Part shown: positions 6,715-15,055 of the stretch, piece after piece | Layout of the letters: each line of letters opens with the position of its first letter | Position numbering within the stretch: the first letter of the stretch is position 1 | Assembly (NCBI GenBank): GCA_964608895.1 | Contig: CAZSPT010000002.1 | Span: 1 to 36,016 of the forward strand | DNA length: 36,016 nucleotides | Source of the DNA: CAZSPT01 sp964608895 | Lineage (GTDB): Bacteria; Patescibacteriota; Patescibacteriia; 2-01-FULL-39-33 | Reading direction: 5' to 3' | The notes under the pieces: model-generated | Databases searched by the model: none | The model's input: the letters and a program-made list of their open reading frames with translations, nothing else | Told to the model about the DNA's origin: nothing | Made by a program: the position numbers and the translations under genes

Positions 6715-6743
6715 AATATATAACCTTAAAAAAAATTTGTCAA
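6715..6743 (-). promoter_or_regulatory. hrcA-grpE-hsp20 promoter
   Basis: On the minus strand a perfect TTGACA (6738-6743), a 17-base spacer and TATATT (6715-6720). The CIRCE begins 4 bases after the -10, so HrcA binding would cover the start site. Confidence 0.88.
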
Positions 6744-6749
6744 GAAGAA

Positions 6750-6774
6750 CCGTTGAAAAAAATATTTTCAACGG
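6750..6774 (-). terminator. Hairpin after the 283-aa membrane protein gene
   Basis: The 10-bp stem CCGTTGAAAA/TTTTCAACGG with a 5-base loop lies 31 bases after the stop of the upstream gene. On the minus strand it is followed by TTCTTCTTG, a weak T-run. Likely terminator insulating the hrcA promoter. Confidence 0.55.
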
Positions 6775-6805
6775 CGCGATAAGGCGATAAAATTCCGAAT
6801 TTCGT

Positions 6806-7657
6806 CTAAGAATAGTCTCCCACCCCTTTTTCCGGAGACATAATGTTGTTTTGATTAAAGATATTCACAACCGGAATAATTTCAAATCCATCTATCCTTG
6901 GAAGCTGATTATGCCAATATAATCTGACCGGTTGAGACTGGCCGGCTTTTAATTCTTCCAAAGTGATTGAATTGACAGAGACAATCTCTCCTCCACTGAA
7001 TAAAAAAACTTGAATCCCAACTTCCCAATAACTGAATCCGGAATTGTTTGTCAGCTGAAAAGCCAGCTGGTTGGGATCACCCGGCTGGCGCCCGGGAATA
7101 AATTCTTCGTCAGCTGTTTGAAAATCAAACTGTTCTTGATAATTTTTGGAAAAATTCGCAATTCGCTCCCAGCGAAGGTTAAAAATATTCAAATCAGCGT
7201 TGGAATCCTCCTGACCAAGCCCGAGCAGATGTCTTTTTTGACCGGGAAAAACAAAACCGCTTCGGCTTGAACAGCTTTTCTGATCAGCTGAAAAACAATA
7301 GTCAAAAACCGCCAGCCAATCACCGTTGGGATTACTCGCCTGACTTAAAAAATCATAACGGCCATCCCGAGAAGCAATCCGCCTAACCGGAGAAAAAGCT
7401 AAATTTTTTGGAGCCAGTTTTCCAATTCTTTCGGTTATTTGACTAAATCCGGAAACCAAACGGAAATCAGCGGCTTTTTTTTCAGGATAGCCGTTAATCA
7501 AGTAAAAAAATCGCCAGCCAACCAAACTAAAAACAACCGCGGAAAAAACCGCTAAAATCACGATTAAAATCCTTTTTAGCAGAATCTTGCGACTAAGATA
7601 CCAATAGCTTAATCTAAGCTGCCAACTGGTTAAATTGTTGGAGGAATCAGTGTTCAT
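6806..7657 (-). CDS. Hypothetical membrane-anchored protein after secF
   Basis: 283 aa. A cytoplasmic N-terminal tail is followed by one membrane span at about residues 28-52 (KRILIVILAVFSAVVFSLVG). The rest is probably an external beta-rich domain. Conserved-looking features are FQLTNNSGFSYWEVGIQVFL, SVNSITLEELKAGQSQPVRL and a terminal FEIIPVVNIFNQNN. I recall similar proteins next to secDF in CPR genomes but know no function. A TATAAT lies only 7 bases before the start codon, so the mRNA may be leaderless; the gene may also be read through from secF, whose stop is 30 bases away. Confidence 0.75.
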   Translation of the reverse strand: MNTDSSNNLTSWQLRLSYWYLSRKILLKRILIVILAVFSAVVFSLVGWRFFYLINGYPEKKAADFRLVSGFSQITERIGKLAPKNLAFSPVRRIASRDGRYDFLSQASNPNGDWLAVFDYCFSADQKSCSSRSGFVFPGQKRHLLGLGQEDSNADLNIFNLRWERIANFSKNYQEQFDFQTADEEFIPGRQPGDPNQLAFQLTNNSGFSYWEVGIQVFLFSGGEIVSVNSITLEELKAGQSQPVRLYWHNQLPRIDGFEIIPVVNIFNQNNIMSPEKGVGDYS

Positions 7658-7663
7658 GGCGGT

Positions 7664-7672
7664 ATTATACCA
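7664..7672 (-). promoter_or_regulatory. Extended -10 promoter of the 283-aa membrane protein gene
   Basis: TGG-TATAAT on the minus strand. The -35 region (TTTTAA) is poor. Transcription would start at or within a base or two of the ATG at 7657, i.e. a leaderless message. Confidence 0.45.
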
Positions 7673-7687
7673 AAAAAATCGCCTTGA

Positions 7688-8611
7688 TTAAAATTTCACT
7701 TTTCGGAAGGTTTTTTGCCAGCTAACCAGAATCGGGCTGGCGACAAAAATTGAAGAATAAGTTCCGACGACCACTCCGGCAATTAGAGCAAGGACAAAAT
7801 CGGAAATCGTCCGGCCGCCGAATAAGAAAAGAGTGACTAAAACCAGCAAAGTGGTTACTGAAGTGTTTATTGACCGGGTAATTGTTTGATTAACGCTATC
7901 ATTGACGACCTGCTCAAAATCATCCTGATAATGGCGGGCGAGATTTTCCCGGGTTCGGTCAAAAACAACAATAGTATCATGAACTGAAAATCCCAAAATC
8001 GTCAGCAGAGCGGTGATAAAAAGACTGTCAATTTCAGTCCCGAAAAAATATCCCAGAACCGAAAACAGCCCAAGAATCACGACAATGTCGTGGATTAAAG
8101 CGAGAATCGCCGCCACTCCGTATTTCCAAGAAGAGACTGGCTTGGAAATTTTTCGAAAGGCATAAGCAATATAAGCAATAATCATTACGACCGCCAAAAT
8201 AATCGCTAACCAGGCTTTTTTCTTGATTTCCCGGCCAATGACCGGACCGACTGATTCAAACCGTTTTTCCTCTAAAATCGCTTGGGAAGAATCTTCCGAA
8301 CCAAAAAATTCCTGAAGCTTGACAACGATTTTTTGATGAGTCTGTTCGGAAACATTCCGAAACCGGAGAATTAACCCGGCCTCTCCGGCCGGCTGTACCT
8401 TGACTTCCCCTAACTGAAATTCCTCCAGGGCCTCGTTAATCGCTCCAGTCGACGGCCGAGCCTCAAAAAACTCAACTTCCAAAAGACTGCCACCGGTAAA
8501 ATCAATACCGAGATTCAAGCCCCAGCAGACAATACTTACCAAAGAAAGAGCCAAAATAACTCCGGAAAAGCCGTAAAAAAATTTTCTATTTTGAATTATC
8601 TTAAACTTCAT
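7688..8611 (-). CDS. secF: Protein translocase subunit SecF
   Basis: Membrane partner of SecD that uses the proton motive force to help pull secreted proteins through SecYEG. 307 aa with six predicted membrane helices: one at the N-terminus (about 13-33), an external loop with LGIDFTGGSLLEVEF, and five helices in the second half. Family motifs include SVGPVIGREIKKKAW and the proton-path region TALLTILGFSVHDTIVVFDR followed by NQTITRSINTSVTTLL. The start is 3 bases after the secD stop, so the two are translated from one message. Confidence 0.96.
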   Translation of the reverse strand: MKFKIIQNRKFFYGFSGVILALSLVSIVCWGLNLGIDFTGGSLLEVEFFEARPSTGAINEALEEFQLGEVKVQPAGEAGLILRFRNVSEQTHQKIVVKLQEFFGSEDSSQAILEEKRFESVGPVIGREIKKKAWLAIILAVVMIIAYIAYAFRKISKPVSSWKYGVAAILALIHDIVVILGLFSVLGYFFGTEIDSLFITALLTILGFSVHDTIVVFDRTRENLARHYQDDFEQVVNDSVNQTITRSINTSVTTLLVLVTLFLFGGRTISDFVLALIAGVVVGTYSSIFVASPILVSWQKTFRKVKF

Positions 8612-8614
8612 AAA

Positions 8615-10453
8615 TTAATCTTTGATTTTTAAACCGGCTCCGAACAGCCAGTTCCAACGGCTTAACCGCCATCTTATTACTAGCCGTAAAAATTGTTTGG
8701 TGATGATAATAGCCGAAAACATTGAAATAACAATTCCAATCGCCAGAGTAACTGCGAATCCTTTAATAATTCCAAAACCAAACCAAAATAAAATCCCGCA
8801 GGTTATCAACGAAGAAATGTTGGAATCCCGAATTGAACTCCAAGCCCGACGAAAACCTTCCTCAACCGCTGAATCAGGATTCCGCCCCTGACGGCGCTCT
8901 TCTTTGAATCTTTCAAAAATTAAAACATTGGCGTCAACCGCCATTCCGATTGACAGAATAAATCCGGAAATTCCGGCTAAAGTCAAAGTGACCGGCACCA
9001 GCTTAAAAACAGCCAAAACAACCGCAGTATAGATTATCAAGGCAAAAACCGACAAAACCCCCGGCAGTCGGTAGTAGAAAATCATAAATAAAGCGACTAA
9101 CAGTAATCCCCAAAAAGCGGCTTCCAAACTTTTTTTAACCGACTGACCGCCAAGAGTCGCTCCAACGGTTGTTTGGGAAATTAAATTTATCGGCACCGGC
9201 AAAGCACCGGCGTTCAGCCGTCGAGCAAGCAACTTGGCCTCTTCAGGAGTGAAATTTCCGGTAATAACCGCTTCGCCGGAAAGAATTGGCTCATTAACTC
9301 GGGGAATACTGATTGGATAACCATCCAAAAATATCGCCACCAGTTTTCCTTGATTTTCCTTGGTGATTTCAGCGAATAAATCAGCTCCTTCCCGGTTGAA
9401 TTTCAACCTCACTTCAGGGGTATTGGTCCGACCGCCGAGCTCAAAAACCGCTTTCTCAAGATGTTCGCCGGTCAAAAAAGTCTTTTCCCATTCCGGCTCA
9501 ACTTTGATTCCAAGCTCGGTCGGAGTCTTTTTCTTGAATAAAATATGGCGGCTGTCAACTGCCAGGCCATCCGGAGTTTCAGACTCCCCTTCTTTCTTGA
9601 TAATATGATAACCGTACTGGCTTTCAACCAACTCGGGGTAAACTTCGCCGGCTTTTAAATCCGAATTAAAAATAGCTTCTTCATATTCCGGAACCAATGA
9701 GCCCCGAACAACTTTGGGATAAAGGCCGCCTCGCTCCCGACTGCCGAGATCCTCGGAATATTCTTCGGCCAACCCGGCAAAATCATCACCCTGTTTCGCC
9801 CGACCGAGAATTTCTTCGGCCCGGCTTTTTACTTCTTGATTAGCTTCGGCCAGCCGCTCCCGCTCCTCCGCGGTCAGCTGGCTGGCGGCCGGATTTTCCT
9901 TTTTAAACTCCAGAAGCGGGGTTTCGCCGATTTTTTCAATCGCTTGATTAACATCATATACGCCGGCCAATTCAACAATCACCCGCCAATCCCGGCCAGT
10001 CTTGTTTGTTTGAACGAGCGGCTCGGAAACTCCCAAAACATTAACCCGGCGCTCAATGACATCCCGAACCCCGGCTAAAGAATCAGCTCGGCGATCCGGC
10101 TCAATTTCAGAAACATCAGCTTGATAAACTAAATGGGTTCCGCCTTGGAGATCAAGGCCGAGTCGAAAAGGCGGTCCATATTCTCCAAGCTCTATTTCCT
10201 GAATATTTTTAAAATTAAGCCGCCAGCTGTTGTCTTCAGGATTATGTTCAAAATTTGGAAAAATCCGCCAGTCCCGAACAACGGGAATTTGGCTTAGCAG
10301 CTGGTCGGCTTTGGCAGCGGCTGGATTTTTAAAACCAATGAGATCCAGTTTTAGAGCGGCAAAAAACAAAACAATAATCGCCAAAATAATCCAGCGAAGC
10401 CTGCCCCGCGGTCCGGGAAGAAAAAATCTTTTAATAATTGAATTTTCCGCCAT
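8615..10453 (-). CDS. secD: Protein translocase subunit SecD with parvulin-like insertion
   Basis: Pairs with SecF in protein export. 612 aa. The first helix is at about residues 20-40, the P1 domain contains PPFRLGLDLQGGTHLVYQA, and the C-terminal five-helix bundle includes GMAVDANVLIFERFKEE. Between the two P1 halves (about 208-306) there is a PpiC/parvulin-type peptidyl-prolyl isomerase segment: DDFAGLAEEYSEDLGSRERG, then LVPEYEEAIF and ESQYGYHIIKKEGE. The strand usually found first in parvulins (here DSRHILF) comes last, so the domain looks circularly permuted. An export-coupled folding role is inference. Start ATG 10451-10453. Confidence 0.95.
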   Translation of the reverse strand: MAENSIIKRFFLPGPRGRLRWIILAIIVLFFAALKLDLIGFKNPAAAKADQLLSQIPVVRDWRIFPNFEHNPEDNSWRLNFKNIQEIELGEYGPPFRLGLDLQGGTHLVYQADVSEIEPDRRADSLAGVRDVIERRVNVLGVSEPLVQTNKTGRDWRVIVELAGVYDVNQAIEKIGETPLLEFKKENPAASQLTAEERERLAEANQEVKSRAEEILGRAKQGDDFAGLAEEYSEDLGSRERGGLYPKVVRGSLVPEYEEAIFNSDLKAGEVYPELVESQYGYHIIKKEGESETPDGLAVDSRHILFKKKTPTELGIKVEPEWEKTFLTGEHLEKAVFELGGRTNTPEVRLKFNREGADLFAEITKENQGKLVAIFLDGYPISIPRVNEPILSGEAVITGNFTPEEAKLLARRLNAGALPVPINLISQTTVGATLGGQSVKKSLEAAFWGLLLVALFMIFYYRLPGVLSVFALIIYTAVVLAVFKLVPVTLTLAGISGFILSIGMAVDANVLIFERFKEERRQGRNPDSAVEEGFRRAWSSIRDSNISSLITCGILFWFGFGIIKGFAVTLAIGIVISMFSAIIITKQFLRLVIRWRLSRWNWLFGAGLKIKD

Positions 10454-10473
10454 AAATAAAACTTATACTCCTA

Positions 10474-10502
10474 AATTTATCAAAAAAAATAAAAAAAGGC
10501 AA
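10474..10502 (-). promoter_or_regulatory. Candidate secDF promoter
   Basis: Minus-strand TTGCCT (10497-10502), 17-base spacer and TAAATT (10474-10479). An AGGAG follows about 14 bases before the secD ATG. Moderate match. Confidence 0.4.
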
Positions 10503-10517
10503 GATCTTAAAAACCGG

Positions 10518-10545
10518 TTGAAAAAAATAAAAATTGTGGTAAAAT
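10518..10545 (+). promoter_or_regulatory. Promoter of the 180-aa gene
   Basis: TTGAAA (10518-10523), 16-base spacer and TAAAAT (10540-10545), then a GGAGG ribosome site at 10579-10583. Confidence 0.6.
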
Positions 10546-10586
10546 AACTCCAGAAGCTCTTTTGGTAATCGGAAAAATGGAGGAAA

Positions 10587-11129
10587 ATGATGATAAGGAC
10601 ATTTATCAACCGACCAGATCAGCCAAAAAAAGAGGAGGAGCCCAACCCGAAAGGAGAAACAGCAGACCAAGAAAACGAGCATGAATTTTGGGAAATTTTT
10701 CTCAGCAGCAAAAAAGGACAGGTATTGATTTATCTTCCGCCGGGAATTATTCCGGTCCGATTCAAGCTGGAAATTCTGGAAAAATATTTTAAGAAACGTC
10801 TCCAGCTGGTGATCGCCGACTATCATCCGCTTAACATTATCGTCGCCGTTAACCGGATTAAAAAAAGCACTCGGCTGGAGATAAGCGGCTTTGCCAATCT
10901 CGGCCGCCGGGGAATTTATGACTGTTCCTTTGTCTGCCAAACCTATTTTTTTGGAATCCACCGGGCGATTCACAATATCTTTGCTTTCATTTTTGAAATT
11001 CAAGAAGATGAACTGGAAGAAAACGAACTTTTTGAAGAGCAAGGCGAAGATCTTAAAAATCTGGGAGTGGTTATTGACGAGATGTTTAAGGATAGTCAGG
11101 ATTTTCCCGAAAATCCTAAAAACGATTAG
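10587..11129 (+). CDS. Hypothetical protein, 180 aa
   Basis: Single-gene transcript with its own promoter, a good ribosome binding site (GGAGG, 3 bases before ATG 10587) and a strong terminator, so clearly expressed. The N-terminal 35 residues are charged and probably disordered. The core about 36-140 is mixed alpha/beta (GQVLIYLPPGIIPVRFKLEI, then LQLVIADYHPLNIIVAVN and STRLEISGFANLGRRG). The C-terminal 40 residues are acidic (EDELEENELFEEQGED). No membrane segment or known catalytic motif. I do not recognise it; the charged tails flanking a compact core suggest a binding or adaptor protein, but this is only composition. Confidence 0.75.
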   Translation: MMIRTFINRPDQPKKEEEPNPKGETADQENEHEFWEIFLSSKKGQVLIYLPPGIIPVRFKLEILEKYFKKRLQLVIADYHPLNIIVAVNRIKKSTRLEISGFANLGRRGIYDCSFVCQTYFFGIHRAIHNIFAFIFEIQEDELEENELFEEQGEDLKNLGVVIDEMFKDSQDFPENPKND

Positions 11130-11137
11130 GAATCAGC

Positions 11138-11172
11138 AAAACCCAAACCATAATGGTTTGGGTTTTTTATTT
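11138..11172 (+). terminator. Terminator of the 180-aa gene
   Basis: The 13-bp perfect stem AAAACCCAAACCA / TGGTTTGGGTTTT around a 3-base loop runs straight into TTTTTTATTT. Strong rho-independent terminator on the plus strand. Confidence 0.9.
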
Positions 11173-11215
11173 AATCCGCTTATTTTTAATTTGCTTACTT
11201 ATTTTAATTAAATCT

Positions 11216-12223
11216 TTAAATTTTTTCAGCCAACCCGGCTAATCTTTTAGAATAACCCCATTCATTATCATACCAAGCGATAATTTTAACCAAATTTCCA
11301 CCAACCACTTTGGTAAAATTCAAATCAACAATCGCTGAAAAAGGATTGCCGATAAAATCAGAAGAAACCAAAGGCTCTTCAGAAACCGCCAGCACTTCCC
11401 GAAATCTCCGGCTTTTAGCGGCTTTTTTAAAAACTTTGTTTATTCCCTCAACACTCGCCTCGGAAACTTTTAATAAAACAGTGATATCGGAAAGAGAACC
11501 GCAGGAAGTCGGCACCCTAACCGCCAAACCGTCAAAAAGCCCCGAAACCGCCGGCAGAGCTTTAGTGGTGGCGATTGCGGCTCCGGTTGTTGTTAAAACC
11601 ATATTTTCGGCGGCCGCCCGACCCCGACGGGGATCTTTGTGGGCTCCGTCAACTAAATTTTGACTGGCGGTATAAGAATGAATCGTCGTTAAAAGCGCCT
11701 TGGCGACCCCGAAATTGGATTCAAGAACCTGAATGACCGGCGAAGCGCAATTAGTGGTGCAGGAAGCCATTGAAAAAACTTTGGCGATTTTTTTCTTTTT
11801 TAGACAGTCGGCGGTATAATCGGTCCCGGGAACGATTGTTTGAGTCGCCTCGTCTTTAGCCGGAGCGGAAATAATCACCCGCTTTGCTCCGGCGGCCAGA
11901 TGGGCCCGGGCTTTTTTTTGGTCAGTAAACTGGCCGGTGCATTCCAAAACTAAATCAATTTTAAACTTCTTCCAAGGCAGCTTGGCCGGATTTTTTAAAT
12001 TAAAAACCGGAAATTTCCGGCCGTTAACCCGGAGATTCCCGGAATCGGCGGAAACTTTGCCGGCATAACGGCCATAGACACTGTCGTATTTTAAAAGCTG
12101 AGCTAAAGTTTTGGCGTCTGAAAGATCGTTGATTGCCGCCACTTTTAATTTCTTGCTTTCCAAAGCGGCTTTAAAAACCGCCCGGCCGATTCGGCCGAAA
12201 CCGTTGATGGCAATTTTTTTCAT
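11216..12223 (-). CDS. gap: Glyceraldehyde-3-phosphate dehydrogenase, type I
   Basis: Glycolytic enzyme that oxidises glyceraldehyde-3-phosphate to 1,3-bisphosphoglycerate with NAD. 335 aa, the usual length. The Rossmann start is KIAINGFGRIGRAVFKAAL, followed by the INDLSD turn whose Asp suggests NAD preference. The catalytic cysteine is residue 155 in SMASCTTNCASPV, and the substrate-binding segment is TTIHSYTASQNLVDGAHKD. The C-terminal NEWGYSKR helix is complete. It is transcribed alone, from an extended -10 promoter just upstream, and converges with the 180-aa gene. Confidence 0.97.
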   Translation of the reverse strand: MKKIAINGFGRIGRAVFKAALESKKLKVAAINDLSDAKTLAQLLKYDSVYGRYAGKVSADSGNLRVNGRKFPVFNLKNPAKLPWKKFKIDLVLECTGQFTDQKKARAHLAAGAKRVIISAPAKDEATQTIVPGTDYTADCLKKKKIAKVFSMASCTTNCASPVIQVLESNFGVAKALLTTIHSYTASQNLVDGAHKDPRRGRAAAENMVLTTTGAAIATTKALPAVSGLFDGLAVRVPTSCGSLSDITVLLKVSEASVEGINKVFKKAAKSRRFREVLAVSEEPLVSSDFIGNPFSAIVDLNFTKVVGGNLVKIIAWYDNEWGYSKRLAGLAEKI

Positions 12224-12248
12224 AATAAAAATTATGGATTACTTTTTT

Positions 12249-12257
12249 ATTATATCA
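12249..12257 (-). promoter_or_regulatory. Extended -10 promoter of gap
   Basis: TGA-TATAAT on the minus strand, 25 bases before the gap ATG. The -35 region coincides with the T-run of the preceding terminator and is weak (TTTTTA). Confidence 0.55.
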
Positions 12258-12271
12258 AATTTTTTAGGAAA

Positions 12272-12297
12272 TAAAAAAGCCGCTGAAATCAGCGGCT
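12272..12297 (-). terminator. Terminator of the rpsB-tsf-ricT operon
   Basis: Stem AGCCGCTGA/TCAGCGGCT with a two-base gap and a TTTTTT run on the minus strand. The stop codon of the last gene (12296-12298) lies at the base of the stem. Confidence 0.9.
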
Positions 12298-12547
12298 AAG
12301 AAATAATTGAAACTTCAACAGAATCATCAATCGGGAACCTTTCTCCTTTATCGCCGATTAGACAATACCAATGGCAAGGAAATTCCGCCCGGTCCAACCC
12401 GACTACCCGACCCCGCCAATTAAGATGAGGAGCCTTGGTTTTAAAGACAAAAACTTCTTTACCCACAAGGAGCTCGCTGGCCTGATTGATTGATTCGGGA
12501 AGAACCGTCAAATTTTTCCGGCGGTTGGCCGGTTCTGTCGGAAACAT
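12296..12547 (-). CDS. Hypothetical protein, 83 aa
   Basis: Last gene of the rpsB operon, with a strong ribosome binding site (AAGGAGGA) before ATG 12545-12547. It is a small, beta-rich soluble protein. The segment ELLVGKEVFVFKTKAPHLNW followed by RGRVVGLDRAEFPCHWYCLI resembles a small barrel. I do not recognise the family. Position after ricT and the translation genes suggests a housekeeping role, without proof. It ends inside the terminator stem. Confidence 0.7.
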   Translation of the reverse strand: MFPTEPANRRKNLTVLPESINQASELLVGKEVFVFKTKAPHLNWRGRVVGLDRAEFPCHWYCLIGDKGERFPIDDSVEVSIIS

Positions 12548-12596
12548 AATCTATTCCTCCTTCTTAAAGTCCTGTTTTTTAGAAAATTCCGTTCGG

Positions 12597-13418
12597 TCAA
12601 TTTTCAACCGGAACTTCAATCGTTACCTCCTTATCCCGGCCATCCTCTTCAGATTCGGCTGAATCAATTTTTACTTCAACCGTCCCTCGGAGAATATGCC
12701 GACCAACCACTTCGCCTCGGCCGTATTTTGTTTTAACTCGAGTGCCTAGCGCCGGCAACTTTTTAGCCAATTCTTCATAAAGCTCGCTTTCATAAGTTAA
12801 ACAGCACTTCAACCGTCCGCAGATTCCCGACAGCCGCTCGGCTCCCCGATGAACAACTTGTTGTTGTTCGGCTAGATCGGAAGTAACATTGCCAAGCTCT
12901 TTCAAATGACTGCGGCAGCAAATTTGAAGGCCGCAGGGGCCAAAATCTCCAAGAAGTTTAGCTTCATCTCTGACTCCCATCTGGTGAAGCCGAATCACTC
13001 TTTGAAAATGTTTAGCCAATTCTTTAACTAACTCCCGGAAATCAACCCGGGTCTCGGCGATGAAAGCGATAATCAACCGGCGGTCGTCATAAGAAAAATG
13101 GCAGTCAATCAACTTCATATTCAAATTACGACGACGAACCGCCTGAACGCAATATTTAAGAGCCTGGTGCTTTTTTCTCGGATTATTATTATCTTGAACC
13201 GTTTTTAAATCCTGATAATTTGCCAATCGGTCAATCAGCCCGATTTCTTCAGATTGATCCTCAGGAGAAACAATCTCTCTTAATCCGACGACTCGCCCGG
13301 CGTCAATCCCAAATTCAGTAACGGCAATAACCAAATCCCTTTCCTTCAACTCAAAACTTTGGGGATTAAAAAGCCGGGCTTTGTCCCAAGGAGTGAATTT
13401 TACCAAAACAACTTTCAT
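12597..13418 (-). CDS. ricT: PSP1-domain protein, RicT/YaaT family
   Basis: 273 aa. In Bacillus, RicT (YaaT) forms a complex with RicA and RicF that binds iron-sulfur clusters and promotes maturation of some mRNAs by RNase Y. The family core is clear: LHQMGVRDEAKLLGDFGPCG, LQICCRSHL and LSGICGRLKCCLTYESELYE, containing the conserved cysteines (CG, CC, CG..CC) proposed to hold the clusters. The basic stretch before it (KYCVQAVRRRNLNMKLID) is also typical. A C-terminal beta-strand region (GTRVKTKYGRGEVVG) follows. RicA and RicF are not in this window. It starts 8 bases after the tsf stop, in the S2/EF-Ts operon. Confidence 0.9.
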   Translation of the reverse strand: MKVVLVKFTPWDKARLFNPQSFELKERDLVIAVTEFGIDAGRVVGLREIVSPEDQSEEIGLIDRLANYQDLKTVQDNNNPRKKHQALKYCVQAVRRRNLNMKLIDCHFSYDDRRLIIAFIAETRVDFRELVKELAKHFQRVIRLHQMGVRDEAKLLGDFGPCGLQICCRSHLKELGNVTSDLAEQQQVVHRGAERLSGICGRLKCCLTYESELYEELAKKLPALGTRVKTKYGRGEVVGRHILRGTVEVKIDSAESEEDGRDKEVTIEVPVEN

Positions 13419-13426
13419 GACAAGGG

Positions 13427-14218
13427 TTAAACTTGGAATCTCCGAAATTTCAAAATTTCAATTCCAGAGCCGGCCTCGGTGAGCAAATCAGCGATTGTTT
13501 TTTGATCGTCTCTAACATATTCCTGATTAACCAGACAAACTTCCTGATAGAATTTCTTAAGCTTTCCTTCAATAATTTTCTCCATAATTTCTTCCGGCTT
13601 GCCCTGGTCCTTAAGCTGTTGGCGATAAATTTCTTTTTCTTTTTCCAGCACCGCCGGCTCAATTTCCGAGGGTTTAAGATAACGGGGAGCCATTGCCGCC
13701 GCTTGAAGAGCGACTTCCTTAGCCAATTCGCTTGAGCCGCCGGAAAGCACTGCCAGAGCGGCGAATTTTCGGTTGGCGTGAAGATAACCGCCGACATTCG
13801 GCCCGGTAAACTTTCCAAAATCTCCCAGTTTGATATTTTCTCCGATTTTTACAATCAGCTCTTTTTTTATTTTTTCCTCAGCTTGGCGCTTGAATTCTTC
13901 GGAGTCTTCAATTTCCAAAAGTTGGTCGGCCAGCTGGTCGGCCGCCTTGATAAAATCCTGATTTCGCGCGACAAAATCGGTTTCTGAATTAAGAACAACC
14001 GCTCCGGCCAATCCGGCCCGAGCGGCAATCGCGACCACTCCTTCAGCGGCGGTTCGGCCGAACTTTTTAGCCGCCTTAAGTTCGCCTTTTTTTCGGAGCG
14101 CCTCAATCGCCCGGTCAAAATCGCCTTGAGCTTCAATTAAAGCATTCCGGCAATCGCTGATTCCGGCGCCGGTCATTTCTCTTAACCGGGAAATTTCCCG
14201 GGGAGTGGGGGAAGTCAT
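13427..14218 (-). CDS. tsf: Translation elongation factor Ts
   Basis: Recharges EF-Tu by exchanging GDP for GTP. 263 aa from ATG 14216-14218; the open frame extends further upstream but into rpsB, and the family begins near the TPREISRLREMTGAGISDCR found here. This N-terminal UBA-like domain is followed by ALRKKGELKAAKKFGRTAAE and the core (VVLNSETDFVARNQDF, the EF-Tu contact). The C-terminal part contains LKDQGKPEEIMEKIIEGKLK, then FYQEVCLVNQEYVRDDQKTI. It starts 13 bases after the rpsB stop; no good Shine-Dalgarno is visible. Confidence 0.97.
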   Translation of the reverse strand: MTSPTPREISRLREMTGAGISDCRNALIEAQGDFDRAIEALRKKGELKAAKKFGRTAAEGVVAIAARAGLAGAVVLNSETDFVARNQDFIKAADQLADQLLEIEDSEEFKRQAEEKIKKELIVKIGENIKLGDFGKFTGPNVGGYLHANRKFAALAVLSGGSSELAKEVALQAAAMAPRYLKPSEIEPAVLEKEKEIYRQQLKDQGKPEEIMEKIIEGKLKKFYQEVCLVNQEYVRDDQKTIADLLTEAGSGIEILKFRRFQV

Positions 14219-14231
14219 GATAATTTGAAAA

Positions 14232-14939
14232 TTATTTATCTTGGACAGCTTTCTTACCGGCTGAAAGATTTTCAACAACCGCCCCGGCAATCGTCTTAAC
14301 GATTATTTCAATTGATTTCACTGCGTCGTCATTGGCTGGAATCGGGTAATCAAGAATTTCAGGATTAACATTAGTGTCGGCAAAGCCAATGATTGGAATT
14401 TTTTTCTTCCGGGCTTCACTGATAGCGGTTTTTTGGCGTTTGGGGTCAACAACAAACAAAGCATCGGGCAATTTGGCCAACTCGGCCGCTCCGCCAATCA
14501 ACTTTTCAAGTTTGTCAATTTCCTTGCTGAATTCCAGCTGTTCTTTTTTAGTATATTTATTTAAAGCTCCGGACTTCTGCTTGGTTTTAAGATTCTGATA
14601 ACGTTTAATTAATTTTCCGACACTACTGAAATTAGTGAACATTCCGCCGATCCAGCGCTCGGTTAAACAAGGCATTTTTGCTTCTTGAGCGTATTTTTTG
14701 ACAATTTCCCGGGCCTGTTTCTTGGTTCCGAGAAATAAAATCAAGCCGCCCCGCTTCGCCAAATTTCCGACAAATTCGGTGGCGGCTTCCAAACCGGCCA
14801 AAGTTTTTTCCAAATCAATAATATGGAAGCCACCTCGTTCAATAAAAACATAGTCCCTGGCATTCGGATGCCAGCGGCTTTTTTGATGGCCAAAATAAAC
14901 TCCGGCCTGAAGCAACTCTAAAAGAGTCGGTAATTTCAT
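14232..14939 (-). CDS. rpsB: 30S ribosomal protein S2
   Basis: 235 aa from ATG 14937-14939, with GGAAAGGA upstream. The frame also opens at a TTG six codons earlier, but S2 proteins start near the MKLPTLLELLQAGVYFGHQ seen here. Other family features are FIERGGFHIIDLEKTLAGL, GLILFLGTKKQAREIV and the C-terminal PDALFVVDPKRQKTAISEAR followed by IPIIGFADTNVNPE. It heads the operon rpsB-tsf-ricT-83 aa ORF. The promoter lies about 120 bases upstream, leaving a leader long enough for the autoregulation known for S2 in other bacteria (not shown here). Confidence 0.97.
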   Translation of the reverse strand: MKLPTLLELLQAGVYFGHQKSRWHPNARDYVFIERGGFHIIDLEKTLAGLEAATEFVGNLAKRGGLILFLGTKKQAREIVKKYAQEAKMPCLTERWIGGMFTNFSSVGKLIKRYQNLKTKQKSGALNKYTKKEQLEFSKEIDKLEKLIGGAAELAKLPDALFVVDPKRQKTAISEARKKKIPIIGFADTNVNPEILDYPIPANDDAVKSIEIIVKTIAGAVVENLSAGKKAVQDK

Positions 14940-15055
14940 TTTTTCTTTCCTTTCCAACCTCTACCTCTAGGCCTTTTGGCTGATTCCGCCTAAAAAAACG
15001 AAACAAGGAAAATAAAAAAGAGGTATGAGTAATTTGTTATAAATATTACAAACTT

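Noticed and set aside
10431..11042. 203-aa minus-strand frame
   Set aside because: Antisense shadow of the 180-aa gene that has its own promoter, ribosome site and terminator.
14219..14290. Longer EF-Ts start
   Set aside because: Would lie inside rpsB; the family start is at 14218.
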